Shown here: positions 7,913-16,884 of the stretch, in pieces
Position numbering within the stretch: position 1 is the first letter of the stretch
Layout: each line of letters begins with the position of its first letter
Notes under the pieces: generated by a model
What the model was told of the DNA's origin: nothing
The model's input: the letters and a program-made list of their open reading frames with translations, nothing else
The model's database searches: none
Program-made: the position numbers and the translations under genes
NCBI GenBank assembly: GCA_964422365.1
Contig: CAYRAV010000023.1
Span: 1 to 44,343, forward strand
DNA: 44,343 bases
Reading direction: 5' to 3'
Source: CAYRAV01 sp964422365
GTDB taxonomy: Bacteria; Bacillota; Clostridia; Lachnospirales; Lachnospiraceae

Positions 7913-8406
7913 AAATGTCTACTCCCTATTTAAAAATAATGACAATGATAAATCATTAATACAATGAAGATTCAAAAACATTCCTTTACTTTCTAACATT
8001 CAAAAATAATTGGACCTAAACTTGAATTACATGTCCAACAATATATTGGCACATCATCCTATAAATGTCAATAAAATACATTTGGGGTAACAGTTCAGCC
8101 ATGCAGAAACGCTATGCCGCCAATGTAGCAGTAATTCCATTACGATTATATCTGCCCAATTCTGATTTTAAAAAGTTAAAATCTCTCAGAGCATTTTTCT
8201 ATTGAGTCCAATCTAATATTTTGTTAAAAATTACACAAAAAATATCAAAAATATCCGCAATAATGAAATGAGAATCATAGGAAATCTTCGATTATTGTAT
8301 GAAAGCAAGCTGGATTTTCGCATAATTTATGCAATTTTTTGTCATATCAACGAATGGCAGGCAATTTTCCTACAGATCCTTACCATATTAAAATTTTGTA
8401 TTTTTA
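7913..8406. other. Non-coding stretch with a dispersed 23-bp repeat copy
   Basis: I see no gene here. The only recognisable item is GTAACAGTTCAGCCATGCAGAAA at 8087-8109. It occurs as a perfect inverted copy at 35008-35030, and its first part recurs near 27186-27200. The rest is AT-rich without clear hairpins or reading frames. Confidence 0.5.
8087..8109 (+). repeat. 23-bp dispersed repeat, copy 1
   Basis: It matches 35008-35030 exactly in inverted orientation. A 23-base identity 27 kb apart is not expected by chance. It may be the conserved end of an old mobile element. Confidence 0.55.
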
Positions 8407-8435
8407 TTGACAAAAAAAATATAAGTTGATAAAAT
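8407..8435 (+). promoter_or_regulatory. Promoter of the ABC-F attenuator and gene
   Basis: TTGACA (8407-8412) and TAAAAT (8430-8435) are separated by exactly 17 bases, close to the sigma-A consensus. Transcription should begin near 8442, just before the leader peptide, which gives a leader of about 285 bases before the ABC-F start. Confidence 0.75.
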
Positions 8436-8446
8436 GAAGTTATCTT

Positions 8447-8687
8447 AAAGAGAGAGGTGAAAAAATGAAGAGATAATTTGCTTTTGATTACATGAAAATT
8501 TTTAACAGTATGAATCATGATGCACATACTGTTTTATCATGTTGCCAAAAGTGGATTATGTTCTCATAACCTCTCTTTTTGTGTATATAAAGTTTTATTG
8601 TAAGTAATGATTGTAATATCATTCCTCCAATATATGAGGTTATAGTATGTAATGGAACTATTGGCAACGAATGGTTCCTGTTTTTTT
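8447..8687 (+). promoter_or_regulatory. Ribosome-mediated attenuator with the three-codon leader peptide MKR
   Basis: ATG AAG AGA TAA (8465-8476) follows a GAGAGGTGA ribosome site. The strand AGAGAGGT (8451-8458), overlapping that site, is complementary to ACCTCTCT (8569-8576), which is followed by TTTTT. A nine-base-pair hairpin (8504-8512 with 8525-8533) lies between. A second terminator, GGAACTATT/AATGGTTCC (8654-8662 with 8670-8678) plus seven T, sits just before the gene. GTTGCCA (8541-8547) can pair with TGGCAAC (8662-8668), which would break that terminator. This is the layout of an antibiotic-sensing attenuator: a ribosome stalled on the leader would let the gene be read. Confidence 0.7.
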
Positions 8688-8726
8688 GCTTAAAATACAG
8701 GCGGAATCATAAAAGGAGGAATGTAT

Positions 8727-10253
8727 ATGGCACAAATAAGTGTAACTAATCTTACATTTTATTATGAAGGAAGCTTTGATCATATATTTGAAAATACTTC
8801 ATTTTCTATTGATACGGATTGGAAATTGGGTTTCATAGGCCGTAATGGGAAAGGTAAAACAACTTTTCTGCATTTACTTCTGGGAAAATATTCCTATGAT
8901 GGCTTCATAAACACTACTACAACTTTTGACTATTTTCCGTATCAGATTACAGAATGTCAAATGCAATTATCTGCTGCCAGCTTCATTGAAGAAATTAAGC
9001 CAGAATGTGAAGAATGGCGTGTGATATGCGAACTGGCACAATTAGGCGAAAGTGCAGAGATTCTTTATAGACCTTATAAAACATTAAGTCTGGGTGAGCG
9101 TACCAAAATTATGCTGGCAATTCTGTTTTCCGGAGTAAATAATTTTCTATTGATAGATGAACCAACAAATCATTTGGACCAAGACGCCAGAGAAAATGTG
9201 AAAAAGTATTTGGCTTCCAAGAAAGGATTTATCCTTGTTTCACATGATAGAGACTTGTTGGATGCTTGTATTGACCATGTTTTGGTGTTAAACAGACAGA
9301 CAATTGAAGTAATGAAAGGCAATTTTTCCAGTTGGTGGGAAAACAAACAACGTAAAGACCAATTTGTCATAGCAAAGAACGAAAAGCATCAAAAAGAAAT
9401 TGAAAAACTAAAACAGACAGCAATGCGTACCTCGGAATGGGCAGATAAGAATGAACGTACAAAGATCGGATTCGATCCTATAAAAGAACATGACAGATCT
9501 TTGAATACAAGACCATATATCGGTGCAAAAACCAAAAAGATGCAGAACAGAGTAAAGCAGATTGAAAAACGGATTGGCCGGGAAATAGAAGAAAAAGAAG
9601 GACTTTTGAATGATTTAGAGAAACCTGTAGATTTGAAACTGATGCCGCTTTTGCATCACAAGAATATACTAGTGAATATGAAAGATTATAACTTGAACTA
9701 TATAGATACAGATCATCTGATTTTTACTGATTTAACATTTACAATCAATAAAGGCGAGCGAATTGCTTTACATGGAAAAAATGGGTGTGGAAAGTCTACA
9801 CTTATTAAGATGATTTTACAGAAAGCAGGTTTTCATGATACCAATATGGGAATTTGTGAAGAAGGCATTTGTGAAACTGCATCAGGACTTGTGGTTTCAT
9901 ATATTCCTCAGGATACCTCTGGCTTAAAAGGTAAAATTTCAGAATTTTGCAAGAAACATCATTTGAATCAAAGTTTGTTCTGTTCCATCCTCAGACAGCT
10001 TGATTTTGAGCGAGTACAATTTTTTAAGGATATAGCGGATTATTCAGAAGGCCAGAAGAAGAAGGTGCTGCTTGCAGCAAGTTTACTTACTCCTGCCCAT
10101 CTTTATATATGGGATGAACCTTTAAACTATATAGATATATTTTCGAGAATACAGATTGAAAAATTGCTATTAACATATCAGCCAACAATGCTGTTTGTGG
10201 AACATGATGTAAGATTTCGTGAAAAGATTGCAACAAAAACAGTGGAACTATAG
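8727..10253 (+). CDS. ABC-F ribosomal protection protein (Lsa-like)
   Basis: The 508-residue protein has two ABC ATPase domains and no membrane segment. Domain 1 has Walker A GRNGKGKTT, signature LSLGERTK and Walker B FLLIDEPTNHLD. Domain 2 has GKNGCGKST, YSEGQKKK and YIWDEPLNYID. A lysine-rich linker of about 100 residues joins them, including IGAKTKKMQNRVKQIEKRIG. This linker and the opening WKLGFIGRNGKGKTT resemble Lsa-type ABC-F proteins, which displace lincosamides, streptogramins A and pleuromutilins from the ribosome. I chose ATG 8727, seven bases after GGAGG, over ATG 8721, which is too close to it. Expression is probably induced through the attenuator upstream. The exact drug range cannot be read from sequence. 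Confidence 0.88.
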   Translation: MAQISVTNLTFYYEGSFDHIFENTSFSIDTDWKLGFIGRNGKGKTTFLHLLLGKYSYDGFINTTTTFDYFPYQITECQMQLSAASFIEEIKPECEEWRVICELAQLGESAEILYRPYKTLSLGERTKIMLAILFSGVNNFLLIDEPTNHLDQDARENVKKYLASKKGFILVSHDRDLLDACIDHVLVLNRQTIEVMKGNFSSWWENKQRKDQFVIAKNEKHQKEIEKLKQTAMRTSEWADKNERTKIGFDPIKEHDRSLNTRPYIGAKTKKMQNRVKQIEKRIGREIEEKEGLLNDLEKPVDLKLMPLLHHKNILVNMKDYNLNYIDTDHLIFTDLTFTINKGERIALHGKNGCGKSTLIKMILQKAGFHDTNMGICEEGICETASGLVVSYIPQDTSGLKGKISEFCKKHHLNQSLFCSILRQLDFERVQFFKDIADYSEGQKKKVLLAASLLTPAHLYIWDEPLNYIDIFSRIQIEKLLLTYQPTMLFVEHDVRFREKIATKTVEL

Positions 10254-10268
10254 ATTGAAGAAAGATGT

Positions 10269-10295
10269 TGTAGGGAAGGAACCCCCTTCCCTACA
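10269..10295. terminator. Strong hairpin after the ABC-F gene
   Basis: TGTAGGGAAGG (10269-10279) pairs perfectly with CCTTCCCTACA (10285-10295) around a five-base loop. There is no long T run after it, so termination may rely on the stem alone. Confidence 0.55.
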
Positions 10296-10403
10296 GATTA
10301 ATCATCATCTTCTGTCTTTATGAATAATATCTTTGATGCAAAGACTATAAATCACCCATTCTTCCTGTATTTTTCGAGCACGCTTTACAATTTGCTGAAC
10401 AGC

Positions 10404-10814
10404 TTACACACGAGCAAACCCATCTTTCCACAAACACCGATCAATAACATACCTGTCAATACACCAGTTGGCTCTATTATATATTTGCTGCAATTTAATC
10501 ATATTCTGCTCTGCTGCATCCTTTTCCATAAAACATTCACTTTCAATTATTTCAATTTCATCACGGTATAAATTTTCATTCCATCCATAAATGATATAAA
10601 CTTCATTACAATTTTTTTTGCCCAATATTTTTTTCTCCACAATATTATAACTGCAATCATAATCTTCGAATCCGTTTATATTATTTAAATAATATTCGGC
10701 TATTTCTTTCGCTTTATCAAAAGAAGAAAAAATGCCAATACAAAATTCCTCCTTATGATTTTCATATGATAGTCCATTATCACAAAAATTCAATTGATAC
10801 AATAATGTTTTCAT
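10404..10814 (-). CDS. Hypothetical protein, DUF7336-like
   Basis: The 136-residue cytoplasmic protein has a pattern I associate with small DUF7336-type proteins: FCIGIFSSFDKAKEIAEYYL, then NGFEDYDCSYNI, ending WKDGFARV. It is rich in Cys, Tyr and Asn and has no membrane segments. The ATG follows GGGGGAAAAGTGA. It is a single gene, convergent with the ABC-F gene. Function unknown; the family suggestion is from memory and weak. Confidence 0.6.
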   Translation of the reverse strand: MKTLLYQLNFCDNGLSYENHKEEFCIGIFSSFDKAKEIAEYYLNNINGFEDYDCSYNIVEKKILGKKNCNEVYIIYGWNENLYRDEIEIIESECFMEKDAAEQNMIKLQQIYNRANWCIDRYVIDRCLWKDGFARV

Positions 10815-10879
10815 TCACTTTTCCCCCTAACTTCCGATGTGATTTGATAATTTTTAAGTAAATTATCAGATATCATAAT

Positions 10880-10908
10880 TTCAAGGACTATGCTGCCATG
10901 TCCTTGAA
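10880..10908. terminator. Hairpin between an ABC pseudogene and a hypothetical gene
   Basis: TTCAAGGAC (10880-10888) pairs perfectly with GTCCTTGAA (10900-10908) around an 11-base loop. It lies directly downstream of the dead ABC ATPase on the minus strand and may be its old terminator. Confidence 0.4.
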
Positions 10909-10929
10909 TACAGCGTTATGTTGCCGATG

Positions 10930-11465
10930 CTAATATTTTTTGGACATCCACTTATCGGCAGGACTTTTCTTTAATAGTATTATATCACATATACTAAAAT
11001 AGTTCATCCTTTGATAAAAATTTCCCTTTTTCTTTTCTGTACAGTTCCCAAAATAGTTGTTATTTGCTAGCAATTCCCCAAAAGCTCCATTACCAATGAT
11101 CTTTCCATCTCTGAACACAACTATTCTATCAAATCTGCTAACCGCTGTTTCCCATCACCAGATTTTTGTAATTGTGCCATCAAATACGGGTGTATCTTAT
11201 GATAAATTAGAATACTTTTTCATACAGAGATTCCAATGAAAACTTTTTGAGTGGTTTATCATCAAAAGGGATATTTCCATCTTCACACTTAAGCAATTCA
11301 TCTAGTGTTTCTACCAATATTGATTTTCCAAATCCCAACTCACCAACAAATGCTGCTTCTTTTCCTTTTTCATTTTAATGCTGATATTATTAAGCACTTT
11401 TTGGTTTTCATAAGAAAATGATAAATTTTCGACTAGAATCTTGTTTAAAAATGTATCGAAAATAA
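10930..11465 (-). pseudogene. Degraded ABC exporter ATPase domain
   Basis: Minus-strand fragments in shifting frames spell an exporter-type nucleotide-binding domain: LVENLSFSYENQKVLNNISIK, then VGELGFGKSILVETLDELL, then KPLKKFSLESLYEKVF. After a stop come DTPVFDGTI and finally FDRIVVFRDGKIIGNGAFGELL. The Walker A region is altered, the signature motif is missing and several frame breaks are present. This is the C-terminal half of a peptide or drug exporter that has decayed. A new BceAB-like exporter lies next to it on the other strand. Confidence 0.65.
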
Positions 11466-11551
11466 CTCCCTCCTGTTAGCTGCACATCATCTTTCAAAAT
11501 GCATTGAAAACAAAGCAAATATGTAACTATTCTAAAAATATATAAAAAGTG

Positions 11552-11579
11552 TTGACAAAGAATAAATAGTAAATATAAT
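11552..11579 (+). promoter_or_regulatory. Promoter of the BceAB-like operon
   Basis: TTGACA (11552-11557) and TATAAT (11574-11579) are perfect consensus hexamers with a 16-base spacer. The start point is expected near 11586, only two bases before the ATG at 11588, so the first gene may be translated from a nearly leaderless transcript. Confidence 0.75.
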
Positions 11580-11587
11580 GTAGAAAT

Positions 11588-11801
11588 ATGAAAGTTGATA
11601 CATTTGAAATGTATATTTATATTTCAAGGTATTGATTTTGCAGAACAAAAAGTAAGTTTTACATGTAACAAAAAAGAATTCATTGCCTTAGGGATATTAG
11701 GGAAAAGTATAGATGATGTAAATTTCGTTGAAATACTAATAAAGGAGAATGTTCCAATTGCAATTATAGAAAATATATCATCAGTTAAAAAAAGGATATG
11801 A
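11588..11801 (+). CDS. Small unknown protein at the head of the BceAB-like operon (possible frameshift)
   Basis: The reading frame from IDFAEQKVSFTCNKKEFIALG to IAIIENISSVKKRI is open from a TTG at 11595. If one T is removed from the TTT near 11627, it joins an ATG at 11588 and begins MKVDTFEMYIYIQGIDFAEQK, which looks more natural. About 70 residues, soluble, family not recognised. Its stop overlaps the next ATG (ATGA). Being coupled to an ABC exporter, it may have an accessory or sensing role, but nothing in the sequence proves this. The frame problem could be real or an error in the sequence. Confidence 0.5.
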
Positions 11802-12001
11802 GTAAAATATCATATTTGATAGGATGTGATATTTTGCTATATGAGACAACAAAAGATGATAAAAAAGCGGATTATGTTATTGTATATAATGAAGATTATG
11901 TTACCATCAAAAAAAAAGTCTTATGTTTTTGGACAGAGGCAGCAATAATAAAAGAAAACCAGCTAGTAGACGTACTATTAGAAGAAATATATGGAGGATA
12001 A
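11798..12001 (+). CDS. Small unknown protein upstream of the BceAB-like ABC genes
   Basis: The 67-residue protein begins MSKISYLIGCDILLYETTKDD and ends QLVDVLLEEIYGG. It is acidic and soluble. It overlaps the previous gene by four bases and ends two bases before the ATPase start, so it is clearly in the operon. The GG end is noted, but the protein does not look like a leader peptide because the GG is at the very C-terminus. Family not recognised; it may be the second half of one protein together with the previous gene. Confidence 0.5.
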   Translation: MSKISYLIGCDILLYETTKDDKKADYVIVYNEDYVTIKKKVLCFWTEAAIIKENQLVDVLLEEIYGG

Positions 12002-12003
12002 AT

Positions 12004-12741
12004 ATGCAATTGCTTAGAATTAATAATATCAAAAAGACATATTCATCAAAACGAATGGTGTCAACTGTGGCATTAAAGGGAGTATCTTTTTCAGTACAGG
12101 AGAAAGAAATGATTGCAATTATGGGTAGTTCTGGCAGTGGAAAAACTACGCTCATTAATATTTTAACAGGATTATTGGATCCAGACGATGGGGAAATAAT
12201 AATTGATGACAAAAATTTACTTAAGATGTCAAAAGATGAAATGTCTTTGTTACGCAGAAAACAAATAGGTATTGTTTTCCAAAACTATAATTTATTGGAT
12301 AGTTTGACAGTAAGGGAAAATATTGAGGTACCATTAGTATTAGATCATTATGATGGTGATAAAGAAGAGAAAGTTCAAAAGGTTGCAACACTTATGGGCA
12401 TTGAACAACAGTTAGATAGATATCCGTATGAAATATCAGGAGGGCAACAGCAGAGAGTTGGAATTTGCAGAGCAATCATTAATAATGCAAGCGTTATTTT
12501 TGCAGATGAGCCAACAGGAAATTTGGATTCAAAATCGTCAAAAAAAGTAATGAAATATTTTCAGATGGTATGCAAAGATATGGGAACAAGTCTCTTGATG
12601 GTTACGCATGATCCAGTAACAGCAAGTTACTGTGATAGAGTTTTGTTTATAAAAGATGGAACTATTGAGAAGCAAATAAAAAAAGAAAAAAATAATAACT
12701 GGTATGAGAAAATTATTGAAACTCAAAGGGGAATATTGTAA
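12004..12741 (+). CDS. BceA-like ABC transporter ATPase
   Basis: The 245-residue MacB/BceA-type ATPase has Walker A GSSGSGKTT, the Q-loop region GIVFQNYNLLDSLTVREN, signature ISGGQQQR, Walker B VIFADEPTGNLDS and the switch His in MVTHD. I chose ATG 12004, which follows GGAGG by six bases; longer frames upstream run through the preceding gene. It energises the permease encoded next, with which it overlaps as TAATG. BceAB systems usually remove or detoxify cell-wall-active peptides, but the two-component genes that often accompany them are absent here. Confidence 0.9.
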   Translation: MQLLRINNIKKTYSSKRMVSTVALKGVSFSVQEKEMIAIMGSSGSGKTTLINILTGLLDPDDGEIIIDDKNLLKMSKDEMSLLRRKQIGIVFQNYNLLDSLTVRENIEVPLVLDHYDGDKEEKVQKVATLMGIEQQLDRYPYEISGGQQQRVGICRAIINNASVIFADEPTGNLDSKSSKKVMKYFQMVCKDMGTSLLMVTHDPVTASYCDRVLFIKDGTIEKQIKKEKNNNWYEKIIETQRGIL

Positions 12742-14579
12742 TGAACAATTTGACAGAACTTGTAATAAAGATTATCCGTGGAAATATAAAAAAATATAGA
12801 CTTTTTTTTGTATGTAATGTTTGTGCTATTGCAATGTTTATGAGTATTGTATCTTTGAGTCATAACACCTCTTTAAATCAAATGGATACCATGATTTCAA
12901 GTAATGTATATGCACCAATGTATTTAATGGGGTTATTTCTTTGTTTTTTTATTCCATATACACAGCAGCTATTCCAAATACAGACACAAAAAGACTACGC
13001 AGTTTTGATGTCAATTGGTATGAACAATACTGAGATGAGCAAATGTTTATTGATAGAGAACAGTTTATTAGCACTCTTTTCTACAATAGTTGGAATTGTA
13101 CTTGGAGAATGTTTGGAACTTGTACTGATAGAGATTGTTAATCTTATAATAGGATTAAAGCTGGTTTTTCAGTTTCATGTGGAAGATATCGAGTTTCTAT
13201 TTGTATATGCACTCTTATTATCTGCCCTATCAATGGGTATTGGATTATTTCGGGTAAGAAGTAAAAATATATATGAACAATTGATGAGTGCAAGAGTATC
13301 TGAAGAAGAACAAGATAGTTTCATAGTCTGTGTTATAGGAATTGTACTTTCTATAAGCGCAATCATTATTCTGTTTGTCTGTTATAGACAGAACAGCAAT
13401 ATTGTGCTTTTTAGTATATTGCTGCTTTTGATCGGTATATATCTGATTTTGGGCAATTGTAGACAACTTATAGATAAAATAAGAAAAAAATACGTTTTTT
13501 GGGCAAGTGATTGGAATTATTATTATAAGAGAAATCGAAGAATCGTATTTGCAGTAAGCATTCTATATTTCTGTATGATGTATCTCTTAATGATGTCCGC
13601 AGTGACATTCCCTAATTTTGCAAATAATGCGGTTTCATACCATCCATATGACATCGCATATTCTTTGCATGATAATTCTGAGTGGATTCCTGATAAAGAC
13701 TATATGGTTGGCGAGGCAAAGAAACAACAACTTGAAGTTACGGAATATGTAAATATGAAATATATCAACGTGGGAGCTTATTCTGTGTTTGATATAGATG
13801 AAGTGAATAGAATATGTGAAAGAAATTACAATTGTGATATGAATGAAGCAATTTATGTATTTTGTATTGTAGAAAATGATGGATATGAGCATGATATATC
13901 TAGTAGTCCTACTATGATACATTTAGATGACATTCAGTTGGATGTTGACCAAGTAAAATGTGATGTTCTATTTGGAAATGGATGCGGAACAACAGATAGC
14001 ATTATATTGGTCAATCATCAATTGTATTCAAAATTGGTCAAAGAAAATTCTCTTCGAACTTTATATGCATATAATTTTAGTGATGATACAAAAACAAAAT
14101 TTATCTATCAACAACTTTTATCAGACTTGCCAGAGAAGAATCATTGGGAGGCAGGCATGTACCCAGATATAAGCTGCAAGGAACTCGCACGTGAAAATGC
14201 AAAACAAAGTTCAGAGTTTTTGTTAATCCTGCTTATATATGATAGTTTACTTATTTTGTTTAGTATTTATATTATTATTCGTTTTAAGTTTGGAATTGAA
14301 TTTGAAAGTGAAAAGCATAAGGTTGATTTATTACGAAGTCTGGGCAGTGACAAAAAAAATATAAAAAGGATGATAAAAGGAAAAGTATATAGTATTTTTG
14401 GAATTCCATTGGTTATAGCATCCACTATTTTGTTTTTGTTTAGTTATGGTACAAATTTTACATATGGATATGGAAGGATTGGTATATTGTATGGAATGGA
14501 AGTCATTCTTTACATTATGATAATCATAATATTTATTGCAATTATATTTTCAAAAAATCTATTTAAGAGGTTGGTTTAA
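12741..14579 (+). CDS. BceB-like FtsX-family permease
   Basis: The 612-residue membrane protein has about ten transmembrane segments and one large outside domain of roughly 200 residues (about 290-500; HPYDIAYSLHDNSEWIPDKD... to ISCKELARENAKQ) between membrane blocks. This is the BceB topology, in which that domain contacts the peptide antibiotic. FtsX-like repeats are seen at QKDYAVLMSIGMNN near residue 80 and in the C-terminal copy KVDLLRSLGSDKKN. It works with the preceding ATPase in peptide resistance or export. The substrate cannot be read from sequence. Confidence 0.88.
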   Translation: MNNLTELVIKIIRGNIKKYRLFFVCNVCAIAMFMSIVSLSHNTSLNQMDTMISSNVYAPMYLMGLFLCFFIPYTQQLFQIQTQKDYAVLMSIGMNNTEMSKCLLIENSLLALFSTIVGIVLGECLELVLIEIVNLIIGLKLVFQFHVEDIEFLFVYALLLSALSMGIGLFRVRSKNIYEQLMSARVSEEEQDSFIVCVIGIVLSISAIIILFVCYRQNSNIVLFSILLLLIGIYLILGNCRQLIDKIRKKYVFWASDWNYYYKRNRRIVFAVSILYFCMMYLLMMSAVTFPNFANNAVSYHPYDIAYSLHDNSEWIPDKDYMVGEAKKQQLEVTEYVNMKYINVGAYSVFDIDEVNRICERNYNCDMNEAIYVFCIVENDGYEHDISSSPTMIHLDDIQLDVDQVKCDVLFGNGCGTTDSIILVNHQLYSKLVKENSLRTLYAYNFSDDTKTKFIYQQLLSDLPEKNHWEAGMYPDISCKELARENAKQSSEFLLILLIYDSLLILFSIYIIIRFKFGIEFESEKHKVDLLRSLGSDKKNIKRMIKGKVYSIFGIPLVIASTILFLFSYGTNFTYGYGRIGILYGMEVILYIMIIIIFIAIIFSKNLFKRLV

Positions 14580-14686
14580 AGTTACAGTTTAAACCAGAGT
14601 TAATGTATAATTTTAATTGGTGTTGGAAAAAAGAAAAGTAAGTGGAGAATCCATCTCCGTTCTTTCAGAACTTTGGTATATCCTAT

Positions 14687-14720
14687 AAAACATGAGCTGG
14701 TTATTGATACCAGCTTGTTT
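14687..14720 (+). terminator. Terminator of the BceAB-like operon
   Basis: AGCTGGT (14695-14701) pairs with ACCAGCT (14709-14715), extended by AAACA/TGTTT, with a seven-base loop and a closing TTTTAT. It lies about 110 bases after the permease stop. Confidence 0.65.
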
Positions 14721-14853
14721 TATAATAGAGCATAAATCGGGAAGTCCTGCTGCTTAGAAAGAAAAGCTTGTTTACATTTTTTCTCCTGATTGACTAATGT
14801 TGTTTTATAATTAAACCTGAGTGTCTCTTAAAGCTTGACAATCTACAACTTAG

Positions 14854-15861
14854 CTACAAATTTGCAATTTGTTCATTATACCATTCTTCAATTTTGTCAA
14901 TCCTATCATATTCTTTTTTACACATCACATCATATAAAAATTCTGTCATCGCACAACAATATAAATATTCTTTTTTGTAAGGGGATTTATCAGTCTTTAA
15001 TTTATATAAATTTTGTTTTATGTACCTTGCCAGCTTGCGCAATTCTTTATTTTTACAGGTCAATATTTCTTTTAGCAGTTTTTCATTTCTAGATTCAATT
15101 AAACTATCATAATGAATTTTCGGTTCTATACTCTTGCTGCCATCTAAAACTGGAACAGTTTCCATATTAATCATTCCCATATGTTCTAAATTTTTAATTC
15201 GTTCCTGTTTCGTAGTATAAATTTCTGTAAAAACATGATATAGTGTAAGATCTGCATATCCGGCAAACAGCAATCCTGTACCCAAAAACAGAGGAAACAG
15301 ATGATGGGAAACTAAGATATCATCCTTGTTATAATAAAAGGCACTATTATGTAGAAGCACACCTTGCAGCAAAAGAATAAGTATACTGCCCAAAAAAGAA
15401 ACCACAACTGTTGCCAAAACAGCTAAAATAATGAAAACTATATATTTTTTCAACAAAGCTTTCTTAAACACGGACCTTAAACGAAAAGTTTCCGTTTGCT
15501 TTTCATACTGTTTCTGGTCGTATCCCTGGTAACCGGAGGATTTTCCATTATATTTTAGTTCTTTTATTTTCAAATCAGTATGATAAGAAGACATATTCAG
15601 CTCTGAGGGAAGAGTGCGGAATATAAGCTCAAATTGTTTTGACAAATCTTCTATATCCTTATTCAAAATCGGAAGATTAGACAAATAAATGTGAGAATAA
15701 ATCAGTTCATAAGTAGTAGAAAAATCCAACCGAGCAATACCATGATGTTCCATCCGTTTTAATAATTCCATAAAATAATCATGGTGAAAAATAAATTCTT
15801 TTAATTTGGATTGACAAAGGTCTCCTTTTGCATTTTTCGTATCAGAACATTTATCAGTCAT
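14854..15861 (-). CDS. Membrane protein of unknown function paired with TelA
   Basis: I do not recognise this 335-residue protein. It has a charged cytoplasmic-type N-terminal half, two long hydrophobic segments (about 140-175, YIVFIILAVLATVVVSFLGS; about 190-215, LFPLFLGTGLLFAGYADLTL) and a helical, lysine-rich C-terminal half. The ATG at 15861 lies eight bases after AGAGGTG; an in-frame GTG at 15873 overlaps that site and is less likely. The gap to the telA stop is about 15 bases, so the two are one operon. TelA genes are often paired with XpaC; this partner is different in sequence but may fill the same place. Confidence 0.65.
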   Translation of the reverse strand: MTDKCSDTKNAKGDLCQSKLKEFIFHHDYFMELLKRMEHHGIARLDFSTTYELIYSHIYLSNLPILNKDIEDLSKQFELIFRTLPSELNMSSYHTDLKIKELKYNGKSSGYQGYDQKQYEKQTETFRLRSVFKKALLKKYIVFIILAVLATVVVSFLGSILILLLQGVLLHNSAFYYNKDDILVSHHLFPLFLGTGLLFAGYADLTLYHVFTEIYTTKQERIKNLEHMGMINMETVPVLDGSKSIEPKIHYDSLIESRNEKLLKEILTCKNKELRKLARYIKQNLYKLKTDKSPYKKEYLYCCAMTEFLYDVMCKKEYDRIDKIEEWYNEQIANL

Positions 15862-15876
15862 AAACAAATTCACCTC

Positions 15877-16884
15877 TTACCTGTCTTTTTGTTCAGAATC
15901 TTCTGTATCAGTAATAGAAACAATTTGATTTCCAACTTCACTCAAACTATCCATAGCAGCCTTAATTTTTTTGACTGTTTCTTCATTATCATGCACTTCA
16001 TTTTTAGACTGTTTTAAAATAGAAGTTAATGTATCCTGTAAAATATCATTTGCCTCTTTGATATTTTTTACATCCACAATTGCAGAAGTCCTGCCCTGTT
16101 GCAGTTTTATGGCAGAATTCCTAATCATTTTTGCATTCTCAACCATAATGTTACCAGTTGTTTTCCTTATTTTCTCTTTTAGTTCAATGGCATCTGTGGT
16201 TGCCTTTAAAGCAAGTGTATCCACCATCTGCATTTTAAAGATTGGAATCACTTCTGTAATAGCATTTTCTAACTGGTTTGTAATTTCCTTATTTTCCTGA
16301 ATAATCAAAGCAGACTTTACAATCTCCTGCTCTGTAATGGCACGCAGCGTAGAGATTGTTTTCAGACGGTTTATCACTGCTTGTTTTCTCAAAGCAGTGT
16401 CACCTCCCTGATCCTCTTTTTGTTCCTTTATAAACTCATAATAAACAGTCAGATTTTCCTCTGCTTGTATAAGCTGGACATTTTTATTTTTTAATACCTC
16501 TCTGTTTTCATACAGGCTTTGCAAAGTCTGATTGAGATTTTCTTTGTGTTCTTCTAAGTTGTCACTAAGTGAATTAATACGATTTTCTACTGTATCAAAT
16601 TTGCTAAGCCATTTCTTTGTATTTAGTTTGAACATTGAGAATGGCTTCTTGGCACTAAGCTCTTTTGTAGTTGTATTAGCAACAACCGAAAGTTCACCTA
16701 AGTCCTTACCAGCTTTTCCTGCGTCAATACAACGAGTATTTTCTAAAATTAAATCCATACTGTTTGATATCTCAGCCTGAATATTTTTTCCGTAATCTTC
16801 AATATCAAAAATAGACATTGTTTCAAATTTCTGTAAAACATGCTCCTGTTCTGTCTGCTTTGACAATAAATCCTTTTCTTCCAT
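15877..16884 (-). CDS. telA: TelA/KlaA-family toxic-anion resistance protein
   Basis: The 335-residue, almost wholly helical protein has TelA family features: SVVANTTTKELSAKKP, the LNTKKWLSKFDTVENRI segment, and C-terminal VDTLALKATTDAIELKEKI. It has long coiled coils and no membrane segment. The family was named for tellurite resistance on plasmids, but the chromosomal copies more often act in envelope stress, and the biochemical role is not known. The ATG at 16884 follows AAAGGAATGTTATAGAGA. It is the first gene of a two-gene operon with a membrane protein. Confidence 0.85.
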   Translation of the reverse strand: MEEKDLLSKQTEQEHVLQKFETMSIFDIEDYGKNIQAEISNSMDLILENTRCIDAGKAGKDLGELSVVANTTTKELSAKKPFSMFKLNTKKWLSKFDTVENRINSLSDNLEEHKENLNQTLQSLYENREVLKNKNVQLIQAEENLTVYYEFIKEQKEDQGGDTALRKQAVINRLKTISTLRAITEQEIVKSALIIQENKEITNQLENAITEVIPIFKMQMVDTLALKATTDAIELKEKIRKTTGNIMVENAKMIRNSAIKLQQGRTSAIVDVKNIKEANDILQDTLTSILKQSKNEVHDNEETVKKIKAAMDSLSEVGNQIVSITDTEDSEQKDR

